NCBI GenBank assembly: GCA_944376715.1
Contig: CALWDO010000011.1
Coordinates: 1-63,174, forward strand
Direction of reading: 5' to 3'
Length of the DNA stretch: 63,174 bases
Source of the DNA: an uncultured Lachnoclostridium sp.
GTDB taxonomy: Bacteria > Bacillota > Clostridia > Lachnospirales > Lachnospiraceae
The notes beneath the pieces are model-generated. The model saw only the letters and a program-made list of their open reading frames with translations. It made no database searches and was not told where the DNA came from. The stretch's first letter is position 1; each line of letters begins with the position of its first letter. Made by a program: the position numbers and the translations under genes. This document shows, piece after piece, positions 16,473 through 24,686 of the stretch.

Positions 16473-17655
16473 GATACTCACCTTCCTTCGTCCGGATGTG
16501 CTGGCAGACGCGTATTATGAAGACAATACGCTGACGGAACTGTCTTTGATTCCCCGCGGAAAGGAATCCCTGCTCGGCAATATCTACGTGGGAAGAGTGA
16601 AGAATATAGCAAAAAATATACGCGCTGCTTTTGTAGAGGTAGAAGGGGGCATGATCTGCTATCTTCCTCTGGAGGATGTGCAGGAACCGGTCTGGGCATG
16701 CATGAAAAAGGGAGAGCAGCTGGCCGAGGGGGATCTTCTTCTGGTACAGGTTTCCAGAGAAGCTGTCAAGAGCAAGGCTCCTTCTGTCACGACGAATCTG
16801 AATCTGTCAGGAAAATATCTGGTGTTGACTACCGGGAACCGCAGGATGGGGTATTCTTCCAGATTCAGCGCAGAGGAAAAAGAGCGGCTGAAGGTTCTGA
16901 CCGGACAATGGGCAGAGGATGACGCGGGATGGATCATCCGCACCAATGCGGCAAAAGCATGCTCAGAGGAACTGGAGATGGAGCACCGTCGGCTTTTATC
17001 ACAGTATGAGTACCTGCGTACCCGGGCAGTTCACCGTCTGGCATGCTCCTGTGTATGGAAAAGCCGCCCGCCCTATCTGGATACGATTCTCGGAAGCAGG
17101 GAAAATATCCTGCAGGAAATACTCACGGATGACACAGATCTCTATGCGCAGATCCGGCAGTTTATGGAAGAGGAAATGCCGGAAGATCTGGAAAAGCTCC
17201 GGCTGTACGAAGACCGGATGCTTCCTCTGAAAGCCATGTATCGTCTGGAAAAAGGTCTGGAGGAAGCATTGAAGGAAAAAGTCTGGCTGAAATCCGGGGC
17301 CTATCTGGTTATCGAGCCCACAGAAGCGCTCACCGTGATCGACGTAAATACGGGGAAGTTCACCGGAGGAAAACAAAAAGAAGATACGATCCGGAAGATT
17401 AACCGGGAAGCGGCTCTGGAAATCGCCAGGCAGCTGCGCCTCCGGAATCTGTCCGGCATCATCCTGGTGGATTTTATCGATATGGCCCTGCCGGAAGACA
17501 GGCAGGAATTGCTGGAAGAGATGCGGCGTCTGCTGCGCAGAGATCCTCAGAAAGCTGCCGCCGTGGATCTGACCCCATTAGGTCTTATGGAGTTGACCCG
17601 CAAAAAGAAGAGAAAAACACTGAAAGAACAGGCAAAGGAGTGCGGAATCCTATGA
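16459..17655 (+). CDS. rng: Ribonuclease E/G family endoribonuclease, short form
   Basis: A 398-residue RNase G-like protein: S1-type RNA-binding domain near the start (LGNIYVGRVKNIAKNIRAAFV), an RNase H-like domain in the middle, and a DNase I-like catalytic part with the two metal-binding aspartates in IDVNTGKFTG and DFIDM. It starts with TTG, overlapping the DUF2344 gene by 14 bp. It stops just after LGLMELTRKKKR, where the E. coli enzyme continues into its CPxCxG zinc-link and small domain. That link holds the dimer together in the E. coli enzymes, so this protein must pair differently or act as a monomer. Confidence 0.88.
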   Translation: MEGRRILTFLRPDVLADAYYEDNTLTELSLIPRGKESLLGNIYVGRVKNIAKNIRAAFVEVEGGMICYLPLEDVQEPVWACMKKGEQLAEGDLLLVQVSREAVKSKAPSVTTNLNLSGKYLVLTTGNRRMGYSSRFSAEEKERLKVLTGQWAEDDAGWIIRTNAAKACSEELEMEHRRLLSQYEYLRTRAVHRLACSCVWKSRPPYLDTILGSRENILQEILTDDTDLYAQIRQFMEEEMPEDLEKLRLYEDRMLPLKAMYRLEKGLEEALKEKVWLKSGAYLVIEPTEALTVIDVNTGKFTGGKQKEDTIRKINREAALEIARQLRLRNLSGIILVDFIDMALPEDRQELLEEMRRLLRRDPQKAAAVDLTPLGLMELTRKKKRKTLKEQAKECGIL

Positions 17656-17975
17656 TACAGGTAAACGTGGAAAAGAAGCAGGGAAATTATCGAAAATTCA
17701 GCATTGACGGTCATGCGGAATATGCGGAGACAGGACAGGATATTGTCTGCGCGGCTGTATCCGCTCTGGTGATCAATACGATCAACGCTATCGAAGAATT
17801 TACAGAAGACGCTTTTACCTGCGACTGCAAAGACGGTATGATCCAGAACTGGGAATTTACATCCAATGTGTCGGACAAGGCGGCTCTTTTGATGGACGCG
17901 CTGGTTCTGGGACTTGAAAACATCGAGAAGTCTTATGGGACAGAGTATCTGACGGTGGAAGTAACGGAAGAGTGA
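17652..17975 (+). CDS. prp: Ribosomal-processing cysteine protease Prp
   Basis: A 107-residue DUF464 protein. The catalytic pair is visible in GHAEYAETGQDIVCAAVSAL (His in GHA, Cys in VCAAVS). Prp removes the short N-terminal extension of ribosomal protein L27 in Firmicutes; that extended L27 is encoded about 480 bp downstream. The ATG at 17652 overlaps the stop of the RNase G gene (ATGA), and AAAGGAG lies upstream. Usually Prp lies between L21 and L27; here it precedes L21 and is separated from it by a promoter. Confidence 0.9.
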   Translation: MIQVNVEKKQGNYRKFSIDGHAEYAETGQDIVCAAVSALVINTINAIEEFTEDAFTCDCKDGMIQNWEFTSNVSDKAALLMDALVLGLENIEKSYGTEYLTVEVTEE

Positions 17976-17991
17976 AAATAGAAAAATCCGC

Positions 17992-18020
17992 TTGACAGCT
18001 TGCCTGTCTCCTGTTAATAT
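17992..18020 (+). promoter_or_regulatory. Promoter of rplU-rpmA
   Basis: TTGACA (17992-17997), 17 bp, TAATAT (18015-18020), followed by the L21 leader. Confidence 0.7.
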
Positions 18021-18023
18021 ATA

Positions 18024-18101
18024 ACAGATGCCGCATGGCGGGGCTGAAAGTCTGCGTTTTTGCAGCGCCAAAGCCAGCGAGTAAATTACAGGAGGTGCCA
18101 T
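18024..18101 (+). ncRNA. Ribosomal protein L21 leader (cis-regulatory RNA)
   Basis: The roughly 75-nt untranslated leader between the promoter and rplU carries GGCGGGGCTGAAAG, a CTGC-GTTTTT-GCAG hairpin and an outer GGCT/AGCC pairing, the look of the Firmicutes L21 leader, at which L21 is thought to bind its own mRNA. Assignment is by position and appearance; a covariance model would decide it. Confidence 0.6.
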
Positions 18102-18410
18102 ATGTACGCGATTATTGCAACAGGTGGTAAACAGTATAAAGTATCTGAGGGCGATGTGGTCCGCGTTGAGAAACTGGGCGCAGAAGCTGGTTCCAGCTAT
18201 GTATTCGACCAGGTTCTGGCAGTTTGCGACGACACCCTGACCGTAGGTACTCCGGTAGTAGAAGGCGCTACCGTAGAAGCATCTGTAATCGGCGACGGTA
18301 AAGCAAAAAAAGTCGTTGTTTACAAGTACAAGAGAAAAACTGGATATCATAAGAAAAACGGTCACAGACAGCAGTACACCGCTGTTAAGATCGAAAAGAT
18401 CAACAAATAA
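18102..18410 (+). CDS. rplU: 50S ribosomal protein L21
   Basis: A 102-residue L21 with [18 protein letters not shown] at the start and [17 protein letters not shown] near the end, both diagnostic. It binds 23S rRNA in the large subunit. The ATG at 18102 has AGGAGG 7 nt upstream. It is the first gene of the classic rplU-rpmA-obgE group. Confidence 0.97.
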   Translation: MYAIIATGGKQYKVSEGDVVRVEKLGAEAGSSYVFDQVLAVCDDTLTVGTPVVEGATVEASVIGDGKAKKVVVYKYKRKTGYHKKNGHRQQYTAVKIEKINK

Positions 18411-18454
18411 CTTATTGATATTTCCATATTGTGATCACAGGGAGGTGTAGACCT

Positions 18455-18748
18455 ATGTTTAATATGAACCTTCAGATGTTCGCACACAAGAAAGGTGTCG
18501 GTTCTACCAAGAACGGCAGAGATTCCGAATCCAAGAGACTGGGTGCGAAGAGAGCTGACGGACAGTTCGTGAAAGCCGGCAATATCCTTTACAGACAGCG
18601 CGGAACCAAGATTCATCCGGGCGTGAATGTGGGACGCGGCGGAGACGACACACTGTTTGCGATGGTTGACGGAGTAGTTCGTTTCGAGAGAAAAGGCAGA
18701 GACAAAAAGCAGGTATCTGTCGTTCCGGTTGCAGCTGCAGCAGAATAA
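18455..18748 (+). CDS. rpmA: 50S ribosomal protein L27 with cleavable N-terminus
   Basis: A 97-residue L27. The N-terminus [20 protein letters not shown] carries the Prp cleavage motif (after LQMF); cutting there exposes AHKKG, whose end reaches the peptidyl transferase centre. Prp is encoded just upstream. GGAGGTG precedes the ATG at 18455. Confidence 0.96.
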   Translation: MFNMNLQMFAHKKGVGSTKNGRDSESKRLGAKRADGQFVKAGNILYRQRGTKIHPGVNVGRGGDDTLFAMVDGVVRFERKGRDKKQVSVVPVAAAAE

Positions 18749-18762
18749 TCCGCAATGGCAAA

Positions 18763-18794
18763 GGCTTCAAATCGAAGGATTTGAAGCCTTTTTT
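18763..18794 (+). terminator. Strong Rho-independent terminator after rpmA
   Basis: GGCTTCAAATC and GATTTGAAGCC form a perfect 11-bp stem with a GAAG loop and six T's. Confidence 0.9.
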
Positions 18795-18856
18795 ATCATA
18801 CTGCTTGCGCGGCCGGGAAACACCCGATATAATAAACAGGAGACAGGAGGCAAAAT

Positions 18857-20146
18857 ATGTTTGCAGACAGAGCGAAGATCATTATTCGTTCCGGAAAAGG
18901 CGGCGACGGCCACGTAAGCTTCCGCAGAGAGCTGTTTGTCCCGGACGGCGGTCCGGACGGAGGCGACGGCGGAAGAGGCGGCGACGTTATATTTGAAGTG
19001 GACGAAGGTTTGAATACACTGACAGATTACCGCCACCGGCGCAAATACAAGGCGCAGGACGGTGAAGAAGGCGGCAAGAGGAACTGCCATGGAAAGAGCG
19101 GTCAGGACATTGTCCTGAAAGTGCCGGAAGGCACGGTCATCAAGGACGCGGCCAGCGGCAAAGTGATCGCGGACATGTCCGGCGAGAACCGCCGGCAGAT
19201 AGTCCTGAAAGGCGGGAAAGGCGGTATCGGCAATCAGCACTTTGCCACGGCTACCATGCAGGTGCCCAAGTACGCAAAGCCCGGACAGCCCGCCCAGGAG
19301 CTGGAAGTTCTGCTGGAACTGAAAGTGATCGCGGATGTGGGACTGGTGGGATTCCCCAACGTAGGAAAATCCACGCTGCTTTCCAGAGTCACAAACGCGC
19401 AGCCCAAGATCGCCAACTATCATTTCACGACGCTGAGCCCCAATCTCGGCGTGGTGGATCTGGACGGCGACGGTTTCGTCATCGCCGATATTCCGGGCCT
19501 TATTGAAGGCGCTTCGGAAGGCGTAGGGCTGGGGCTGGATTTCCTTCGTCATATTGAGCGGACAAAGGTTATCATCCATATGGTGGATGCCGCTTCCGTG
19601 GAAGGCCGAGATCCGATCGCCGATATTTATGCGATCAACAAAGAGCTGGAGGCTTACAATCCGGAGATCGCGGCCAGACCCCAGGTGATCGCGGCCAACA
19701 AGATCGACGCCATCTGGGACAGCGAAAACGATCCGGTAGAACGGATCCGCCGGGAATTTGAGCCTAAAGGGATCCGTGTATTCCCGATCTCGGCGGTCAG
19801 CGGTCAGGGACTGAAAGAACTTTTGTATCATGTAAAAGGACTGCTTGATACCATGGATGACAAACCCGTTGTCTTTGAGCAGGAGTTCTTCCCGGAGGAC
19901 ATGTTCATACGGGAGAACCTGCCCTACACCGTGGAGAAATCCACAGAAGAAGAGAACACTTATATTGTGGAAGGCCCCCGTATTGAGAAAATGCTGGGCT
20001 ATACGAACCTGGATTCAGAGAAAGGTTTTGCTTTCTTCCAGAAGTTCCTGAAAGATACAGGCATACTGGATGAATTGGAGAAAGCAGGGATCCAAGAGGG
20101 AGATACCGTCCGCATGTACGGACTTAGTTTCGAATATTTCCACTAG
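18857..20146 (+). CDS. obgE: GTPase ObgE/CgtA
   Basis: A 429-residue Obg GTPase, acting in 50S ribosome assembly and the stringent response. It has the glycine-rich Obg fold (residues 1-158, GGDGGRGGDV and similar), G-domain motifs G1 GFPNVGKST, G3 DIPGLIEGA and G4 ANKID, and a C-terminal OCT domain of about 70 residues. GGAGG precedes the ATG. Despite the usual rplU-rpmA-obgE grouping, a terminator separates it from rpmA. Confidence 0.96.
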   Translation: MFADRAKIIIRSGKGGDGHVSFRRELFVPDGGPDGGDGGRGGDVIFEVDEGLNTLTDYRHRRKYKAQDGEEGGKRNCHGKSGQDIVLKVPEGTVIKDAASGKVIADMSGENRRQIVLKGGKGGIGNQHFATATMQVPKYAKPGQPAQELEVLLELKVIADVGLVGFPNVGKSTLLSRVTNAQPKIANYHFTTLSPNLGVVDLDGDGFVIADIPGLIEGASEGVGLGLDFLRHIERTKVIIHMVDAASVEGRDPIADIYAINKELEAYNPEIAARPQVIAANKIDAIWDSENDPVERIRREFEPKGIRVFPISAVSGQGLKELLYHVKGLLDTMDDKPVVFEQEFFPEDMFIRENLPYTVEKSTEEENTYIVEGPRIEKMLGYTNLDSEKGFAFFQKFLKDTGILDELEKAGIQEGDTVRMYGLSFEYFH

Positions 20147-20164
20147 AAATATCAGGAGGACAGG

Positions 20165-20461
20165 ATGACAAGCAAACAGAGAGCTTATCTAAAAGGACTG
20201 GCGATGACCATGGATCCGATCTTCCAGATTGGGAAAAACAGCCTGACGCCGGAATTTACAAAGGCAGTGCAGGAAGCGCTGGAAGCTCGGGAACTGATCA
20301 AGATCAGCGTACTGCAGAACTGCCTGGACGATCCAAAAGAACTGGCAGGCATGATTGCGGAGCGCACGCGTGCCCAGATCGTACAGGTAATCGGTAAAAA
20401 AATCGTTTTATACAAAGAGGGAAAAGACGATAAAAAGAAAATAATTCTGCCGAAAGCATGA
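20165..20461 (+). CDS. yhbY: YhbY-type RNA-binding protein (CRM domain)
   Basis: A 98-residue CRM-domain protein: TSKQRAYLKGLAMTMDPIFQIGKNSLTPEF and the later RTRAQIVQVIGKKIVLY are typical. It binds pre-50S ribosomal particles. AGGAGGA precedes the ATG. It lies between obgE and nadD as in B. subtilis (yqeI-like) and overlaps the next gene by 4 bp. Confidence 0.93.
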   Translation: MTSKQRAYLKGLAMTMDPIFQIGKNSLTPEFTKAVQEALEARELIKISVLQNCLDDPKELAGMIAERTRAQIVQVIGKKIVLYKEGKDDKKKIILPKA

Positions 20462-21681
20462 AGCATTATATGGATGATAAAAGAAAGAAGATCGGCATTA
20501 TGGGCGGTACCTTTGATCCGATCCACAATGCCCACTTAAGCCTTGCCGAACAGGCATACCGGCAGTTTTCCCTGGATGCAGTCTGGATGCTCCCCAATGG
20601 AAATCCGCCGCACAAAAGCGAAATCCGTCAGGAGGACGTCAGTCACCGGATTCGGATGATTCAACTGGCGATCGAAGATACGCCGTATCTGAAATTCTGT
20701 AATCTGGAAACGTCAAGGAAAGAATACCACTATACTTTTGAGACGCTACAGCATTTGAAAGCCGCTTATCCTAATATGCTGTTTTACTTTATCATGGGCG
20801 CTGATTCCCTTTTTGAATTTGACGCATGGAGGGAACCGGAAATCATCAGCAGGGATTGTGTAATCCTGGCTGCTGTGCGGGATCATCGGCACAGGGAACA
20901 GATGAAAGCGAAAGTAGAAGAACTGGAACAACGTTTTGGCGCGGATATCCGGCTTCTGGATACTCCGAATATGGATATCGCGTCCAGCGAGATTCGAAGA
21001 AAGATCGCCTGCGGAGAAGACATCTCCGGCATGGTCCCGCCGAAAGTGGCGGATTATATTAAAAAAAATGCTTTATATACAGGAGGAAGAGGGAGGATGC
21101 ACAGATCGGATGCACTTAGTATCAGAGACCTGAAAAAGGAACTGGAAAAAGAGATGGATGAAAGCCGCTTCGAGCATACCATAGGGGTAATGTATATGTG
21201 CGCCGCGCTGGCTATGCGGTATGGTTATGACCTGGAAAAGGCTATGCTGGCCGGCCTTATGCATGATTGCGCCAAATGCATGCCCAATGCCAAAAAGCTG
21301 AAGACGGCAGAAAAAAATCATCTGGAGATCACCGATCTGGAACGCAGAAATCCTTTTATGCTCCACGCGAAACTGGGTGCTTTTCTGGCGCGAAAGAAAT
21401 ATGATATTGAAGATCAGGAGGTATTGGACGCCATCCGCTGGCATACGACAGGTCGTCCGGGGATGACGCTTCTGGAGAAGATCGTCTATGTGGCAGATTA
21501 TATCGAGCCCAAGCGTGATAAGGCTCCGAATCTGACGCAGATCCGTCAGCTGGCTTTCGAAGATCTGAATATGGCTCTGCTCCGCATCCTGGAAGATACC
21601 GTTGAGTACCTGGACCAGGGGGACGACGAGACCGACGATATTACAAGACAGACCTATGAATACTATAAGAATCATGTATAA
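20458..21681 (+). CDS. NadD (nicotinate-nucleotide adenylyltransferase) fused to YqeK HD-domain phosphohydrolase
   Basis: A 407-residue fusion of two proteins that are separate neighbours (yqeJ, yqeK) in B. subtilis. Residues 1-205 are NadD, making the dinucleotide of NAD synthesis: GIMGGTFDPIHNAHL holds the nucleotidyltransferase H-x-x-H and ASSEIRRKI the second motif. Residues about 220-407 are a YqeK-type HD hydrolase (H in FEHTIGV, GLMHDCAKC, RWHTTG, YVADYIEP); YqeK proteins cleave Ap4A. The joining sequence is about 15 residues. The ATG overlaps the yhbY stop; another ATG lies 12 bp downstream. Confidence 0.92.
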   Translation: MKHYMDDKRKKIGIMGGTFDPIHNAHLSLAEQAYRQFSLDAVWMLPNGNPPHKSEIRQEDVSHRIRMIQLAIEDTPYLKFCNLETSRKEYHYTFETLQHLKAAYPNMLFYFIMGADSLFEFDAWREPEIISRDCVILAAVRDHRHREQMKAKVEELEQRFGADIRLLDTPNMDIASSEIRRKIACGEDISGMVPPKVADYIKKNALYTGGRGRMHRSDALSIRDLKKELEKEMDESRFEHTIGVMYMCAALAMRYGYDLEKAMLAGLMHDCAKCMPNAKKLKTAEKNHLEITDLERRNPFMLHAKLGAFLARKKYDIEDQEVLDAIRWHTTGRPGMTLLEKIVYVADYIEPKRDKAPNLTQIRQLAFEDLNMALLRILEDTVEYLDQGDDETDDITRQTYEYYKNHV

Positions 21682-21696
21682 TCAGGAGGGAATTAT

Positions 21697-22059
21697 ATGG
21701 TAGCAAAGCAGTCCAAAGAAACAGCAAAACTGGCTGTTCATGCACTGGAGGAGAAAAAGGCAAAAGACATCAGGATCATCGATATCTCGGATGTAACGGT
21801 TGTGGCCGACTATTTCATCATTGCTTCCGGAAATAATCGGAATCAGGTGCAGGCGATGGCGGATGAAGTGGAAGAAACCTTGTATAAAGCCGGCATGGAG
21901 CCCAAACAGGTAGAAGGATATCAGACTGCCAACTGGATCCTTCTGGATTATCAGGATATAATCATTCATATTTTCGATGAAGAGAACCGTCTGTTCTACG
22001 ATCTGGAACGTATCTGGAGAGATGGCCATGAGACCACGAAAGAAGAACTGGAGGCATAA
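21697..22059 (+). CDS. rsfS: Ribosome silencing factor RsfS
   Basis: A 120-residue RsfS/YbeB/Iojap protein (DIRIIDISDVTVVADYFIIASGNNRNQVQAMAD read in parts; ending DLERIWRDG). It binds L14 and blocks subunit joining when nutrients are scarce. AGGAGGG precedes the ATG. The order nadD-yqeK-rsfS is conserved in Firmicutes. Confidence 0.95.
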   Translation: MVAKQSKETAKLAVHALEEKKAKDIRIIDISDVTVVADYFIIASGNNRNQVQAMADEVEETLYKAGMEPKQVEGYQTANWILLDYQDIIIHIFDEENRLFYDLERIWRDGHETTKEELEA

Positions 22060-22065
22060 AAAGCC

Positions 22066-22674
22066 ATGAAAATACTGTCTGTAAAAAAGACGACAGATAA
22101 CCGTTTCCTGAACATGTACGATATAGAGTTTGAGGACCGGGCAGGCAATCGGCGAATGTATTATCTGGCATCCAGGGCGCCGGAGATCAAAGACCTGAAA
22201 ATGAAGACGCATCAGAATCATCCCGACGGCGTCATTATCTACTGTGTCTATGGAAAGGACAAGGACCGTCTGGTACTGGTTCGCCAGTACAGAGTGTCCA
22301 TTGACGACTATATTTACGAATTTCCGGCAGGACTGGTAGATGAAGGGGAGACTTACGCGCAGGCAGGCGCGCGGGAGCTGAAAGAAGAGACAGGTCTTGA
22401 TTTTCAGCCTCTGGAGGTGGATGAGATGTACCACAAGCCATTCTACACCACCATCGGCATGACGGATGAATCCTGTGCCACTGTTTACGGATATGCCGAC
22501 GGAGAGGTCAGCCGGGCAGGACTGGAAGACAGCGAAGATCTGGAGATCGTCCTGGCAGACCGTACAGAGGTGGCGCGTATTTTACGGGAAGAGAGAGTAT
22601 CCATGAACTGCGGGTACCTGATGATGCATTTCCTTCATCATACAGATGAGGATCCGTTCTATTTTCTGAAATAA
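22066..22674 (+). CDS. NUDIX hydrolase (ADP-ribose pyrophosphatase-like)
   Basis: A 202-residue Nudix protein with a full Nudix box (GLVDEGETYAQAG then ARELKEETGL). The upstream FPAGLVDEGE and RQYR segments recall ADP-ribose pyrophosphatases, which hydrolyse ADP-ribose to AMP and ribose-5-phosphate, but substrates in this family are hard to predict. It lies 6 bp after rsfS and is the last gene of the run. The N-terminal 60 residues form a separate small domain. Confidence 0.85.
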   Translation: MKILSVKKTTDNRFLNMYDIEFEDRAGNRRMYYLASRAPEIKDLKMKTHQNHPDGVIIYCVYGKDKDRLVLVRQYRVSIDDYIYEFPAGLVDEGETYAQAGARELKEETGLDFQPLEVDEMYHKPFYTTIGMTDESCATVYGYADGEVSRAGLEDSEDLEIVLADRTEVARILREERVSMNCGYLMMHFLHHTDEDPFYFLK

Positions 22675-22694
22675 TAACCGGGAAAGGGCCGGGA

Positions 22695-22973
22695 TTATTC
22701 ATCCCAGCCCTCGTAAAACCGGATCGTGACCGCGATATTCCGCACCACATCTCCCTCTTTTAATTCCAGATCTTTCAGATCACTTACCGGAGGAAGCATC
22801 CATTCTTCCTCTTCTAATTCGCTGGTCAGCCAGCAGCGCGCGGCTTCATTGGCGTCGTCTACGGCTTCTTCCAATGTATCCCCTTTTGCATAACAGCATT
22901 CCAGGTCGGGGAAATACCCCTGGTAGCTCCCTTCTTCCGTTTTCCGGAATATAGCAGGATAGATAAATTTCAT
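22695..22973 (-). CDS. HicB-family protein, no HicA partner
   Basis: A 92-residue HicB-like protein: FIYPAIFRKTEEGSYQGYFPDLECCYAKGDTLEEA is the partly degraded RNase H-like fold of HicB antitoxins. The ATG at 22973 has GGAGGA upstream. A HicA toxin (about 60 residues, double-stranded-RNA-binding-like) would be expected beside it, but no such gene is seen on either side. It may be a solitary regulator. Confidence 0.75.
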   Translation of the reverse strand: MKFIYPAIFRKTEEGSYQGYFPDLECCYAKGDTLEEAVDDANEAARCWLTSELEEEEWMLPPVSDLKDLELKEGDVVRNIAVTIRFYEGWDE

Positions 22974-23061
22974 TGTTTGTTCCTCCATGCCTTTTGATAC
23001 TATCAAGAGCAGTATACAATATTTTTTTCAAAAGTTGAAGACTTTTTCTGTCCGCCGTCGT

Positions 23062-23067
23062 TATAAT
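23062..23067 (+). promoter_or_regulatory. Candidate -10 box before the ECF sigma gene
   Basis: TATAAT at 23062-23067, 28 bp before the ATG at 23095. No good -35 box is seen at 16-18 bp. Confidence 0.35.
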
Positions 23068-23094
23068 AAATGTAACAGTTCAGGAGGGAGGCGG

Positions 23095-23609
23095 ATGATA
23101 TCCATACGGAAGAACCTTATTCCAGGTTTCTTGAAACTTATGAGAAACTGGTATATACCATATGTCTGCGGATGTCGGGAAATCCATTTGACGCGCAGGA
23201 TCTGACCCAGGAAACGTTCCTGTCCGCCTGGAAGCGATGGGAAGAGTTTGATGGCGCGCATGAAAAGGCATGGATCTGCCGCATCGCCACCAACAAGTGC
23301 CTGGATTTTCTAAAGAGCAGAGAGCGAAAACCGGAGAAGCTGGAGGAAGAGTCTTTACTGGAGATTCCTGATCACAGAAGCGGACCGGAAGGACAGTATC
23401 TGATGAACGAATCCCGGGAGATGGTGCGCGAGCTCTGCAGACAGCTTTCGCCTCCTTACGATGAGATCGCGGAAGCACATTTTTACGAAGAGAAAAGCGT
23501 GCGGGAAATCGCAGAAGAGAAAGGACGCAATATAAAAAGCGTCCAGACCCAGGTTTACCGCGCCAAGGCCCAGCTGAAAAAACTGATGAAAGGAGGAATC
23601 GCCAAATGA
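23095..23609 (+). CDS. ECF-type RNA polymerase sigma factor with start-proximal frameshift
   Basis: Region 2 (FLETYEKLVYTICLRMSG, DLTQETFLSAWKRW) and region 4 (LSPPYDEIAEAHFYEEKSVREIAEE) of an ECF sigma factor are clear, but the reading frame that carries region 2 has no ATG, GTG or TTG between its upstream stop (23073) and 23172. The only ATG at the right distance from AGGAGG (23082-23087) is 23095, in another frame; one extra G after it would join the frames (M-DIHTEEPYSRF). Either one base was lost, a -1 frameshift is used, or translation starts at ATG 23172 and lacks most of region 2.1. Its anti-sigma gene follows with a 4-bp overlap. Confidence 0.75.
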
Positions 23610-24079
23610 GTGAACTTCACGGACATCTGACCGAAGAGCAGCTGTATATACTTAAAACCGGCGATCTGGCGGCGCCGGAGTGCCGCAGTATGATGGAACA
23701 TCTTGCATCCTGCAGTTTCTGTGCAGAACGGTTTGCCGATATTATAGAAGAAGATCCGGCAGCGCCGCCTGCTTATCTGAAAGAAGAAATTCTGGACAAA
23801 ACCAATTCTCTGGAAATGCAGACGGGAAAAACCGTATATCAGTTGTCAAAAAGAACTCGATTGCTTTTATACAGCCTGAAAGTAGGATTTGCGTTGACTG
23901 CGTCTTTATGTCTTTTGTTTTTCCAGGTTCGTATTGACCTGCCCGCTGTCGAAACTGTGCGGGAACCGGTGTCGTTGACCGAGACTATTAAAGAAAAGGG
24001 ATCTCAGGCAGGCGATTTCTTGAAAAACCTGGGAATCCGGATTTTAAATATTGATAATCAGGAGGTAGACAATGAGTAG
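23606..24079 (+). CDS. Anti-sigma factor with zinc-finger domain, membrane anchored
   Basis: A 157-residue protein directly after the sigma gene. The N-terminal HLTEEQLYILKTGDL and HLASCSFCAERF form a ZAS-like zinc finger (H-x3-C-x2-C) that holds ECF sigma factors; one transmembrane helix follows (LLLYSLKVGFALTASLCLLFF, around residues 92-110), with a short outer part. Release of the sigma factor presumably follows a change sensed at the membrane. It overlaps both neighbours by a few bases. Confidence 0.8.
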   Translation: MSELHGHLTEEQLYILKTGDLAAPECRSMMEHLASCSFCAERFADIIEEDPAAPPAYLKEEILDKTNSLEMQTGKTVYQLSKRTRLLLYSLKVGFALTASLCLLFFQVRIDLPAVETVREPVSLTETIKEKGSQAGDFLKNLGIRILNIDNQEVDNE

Positions 24080-24614
24080 ACGAAAAAGCAGATTTTGGAC
24101 TTTTATCTGTTCCTTGATTCCGGGAGCGGGAGAGATGTATCTGGGATTTCTGAAGGAAGGAGTCAGCATCATGGCTTTATGCGCCGTGCTTCTGGCCTGC
24201 GACAGCTGGATAGGATTGTATCCGGCGGCTTACGGACTTCCGATCCTGTGGTTTTACAGTTTTTTTGATACTCATAATAAAGCGGGGCTTCCGGAAGAAG
24301 AATTCTGCGCGCTGGAAGATAATTATCTGTTCCATCTGGATCAGGTCTTTACTCCCGGGTGGCTGGAAGGACGCAGGCGGGATGTGGCGGCATGGGTCAT
24401 GATCCTTCTGGGACTTTCTATTTTCTGGAGGCCGGCAATAGGATGGCTGGTATCCATGGTTGACGCATGGATGTCCCCCGGATTTTCCGCGGCGTTTGCA
24501 GATTTTTTGTATCAGATTCCTAAATTCATCGTTGCCGGCGTTTTGATTATAGGCGGTATCCTGCTGATCCAGGGAAAGAAAAAAGAACTTGAAAAAGATG
24601 ATGAAGTTTCTTAA
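24072..24614 (+). CDS. Membrane protein of the ECF operon
   Basis: A 180-residue protein with four or five hydrophobic segments. The start FWTFICSLIPGAGEMYLGFLKEG resembles a TM2-type helical hairpin (PGAGxxYLG). A charged loop (about 75-100, FCALEDNYLFHLDQVFTPGW) separates it from the C-terminal helices. It overlaps the anti-sigma gene by 8 bp, so it is probably part of the same envelope-stress response. Its exact function is unknown. Confidence 0.7.
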   Translation: MSRRKSRFWTFICSLIPGAGEMYLGFLKEGVSIMALCAVLLACDSWIGLYPAAYGLPILWFYSFFDTHNKAGLPEEEFCALEDNYLFHLDQVFTPGWLEGRRRDVAAWVMILLGLSIFWRPAIGWLVSMVDAWMSPGFSAAFADFLYQIPKFIVAGVLIIGGILLIQGKKKELEKDDEVS

Positions 24615-24620
24615 TTTTTA

Positions 24621-24647
24621 TGAAACTTTTTTGATACAAACTGCGTC
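24621..24647 (+). promoter_or_regulatory. ECF-sigma promoter upstream of the 129-residue protein gene
   Basis: TGAAAC (24621-24626) and CGTC (24644-24647) are 17 bp apart, the pattern of SigX/SigM/SigW-class promoters. It lies directly downstream of the ECF operon and is a likely target of its sigma factor. Confidence 0.65.
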
Positions 24648-24686
24648 TAATATGTAAGAGAAATCAAAATGAGGAGTGATCAGTGA

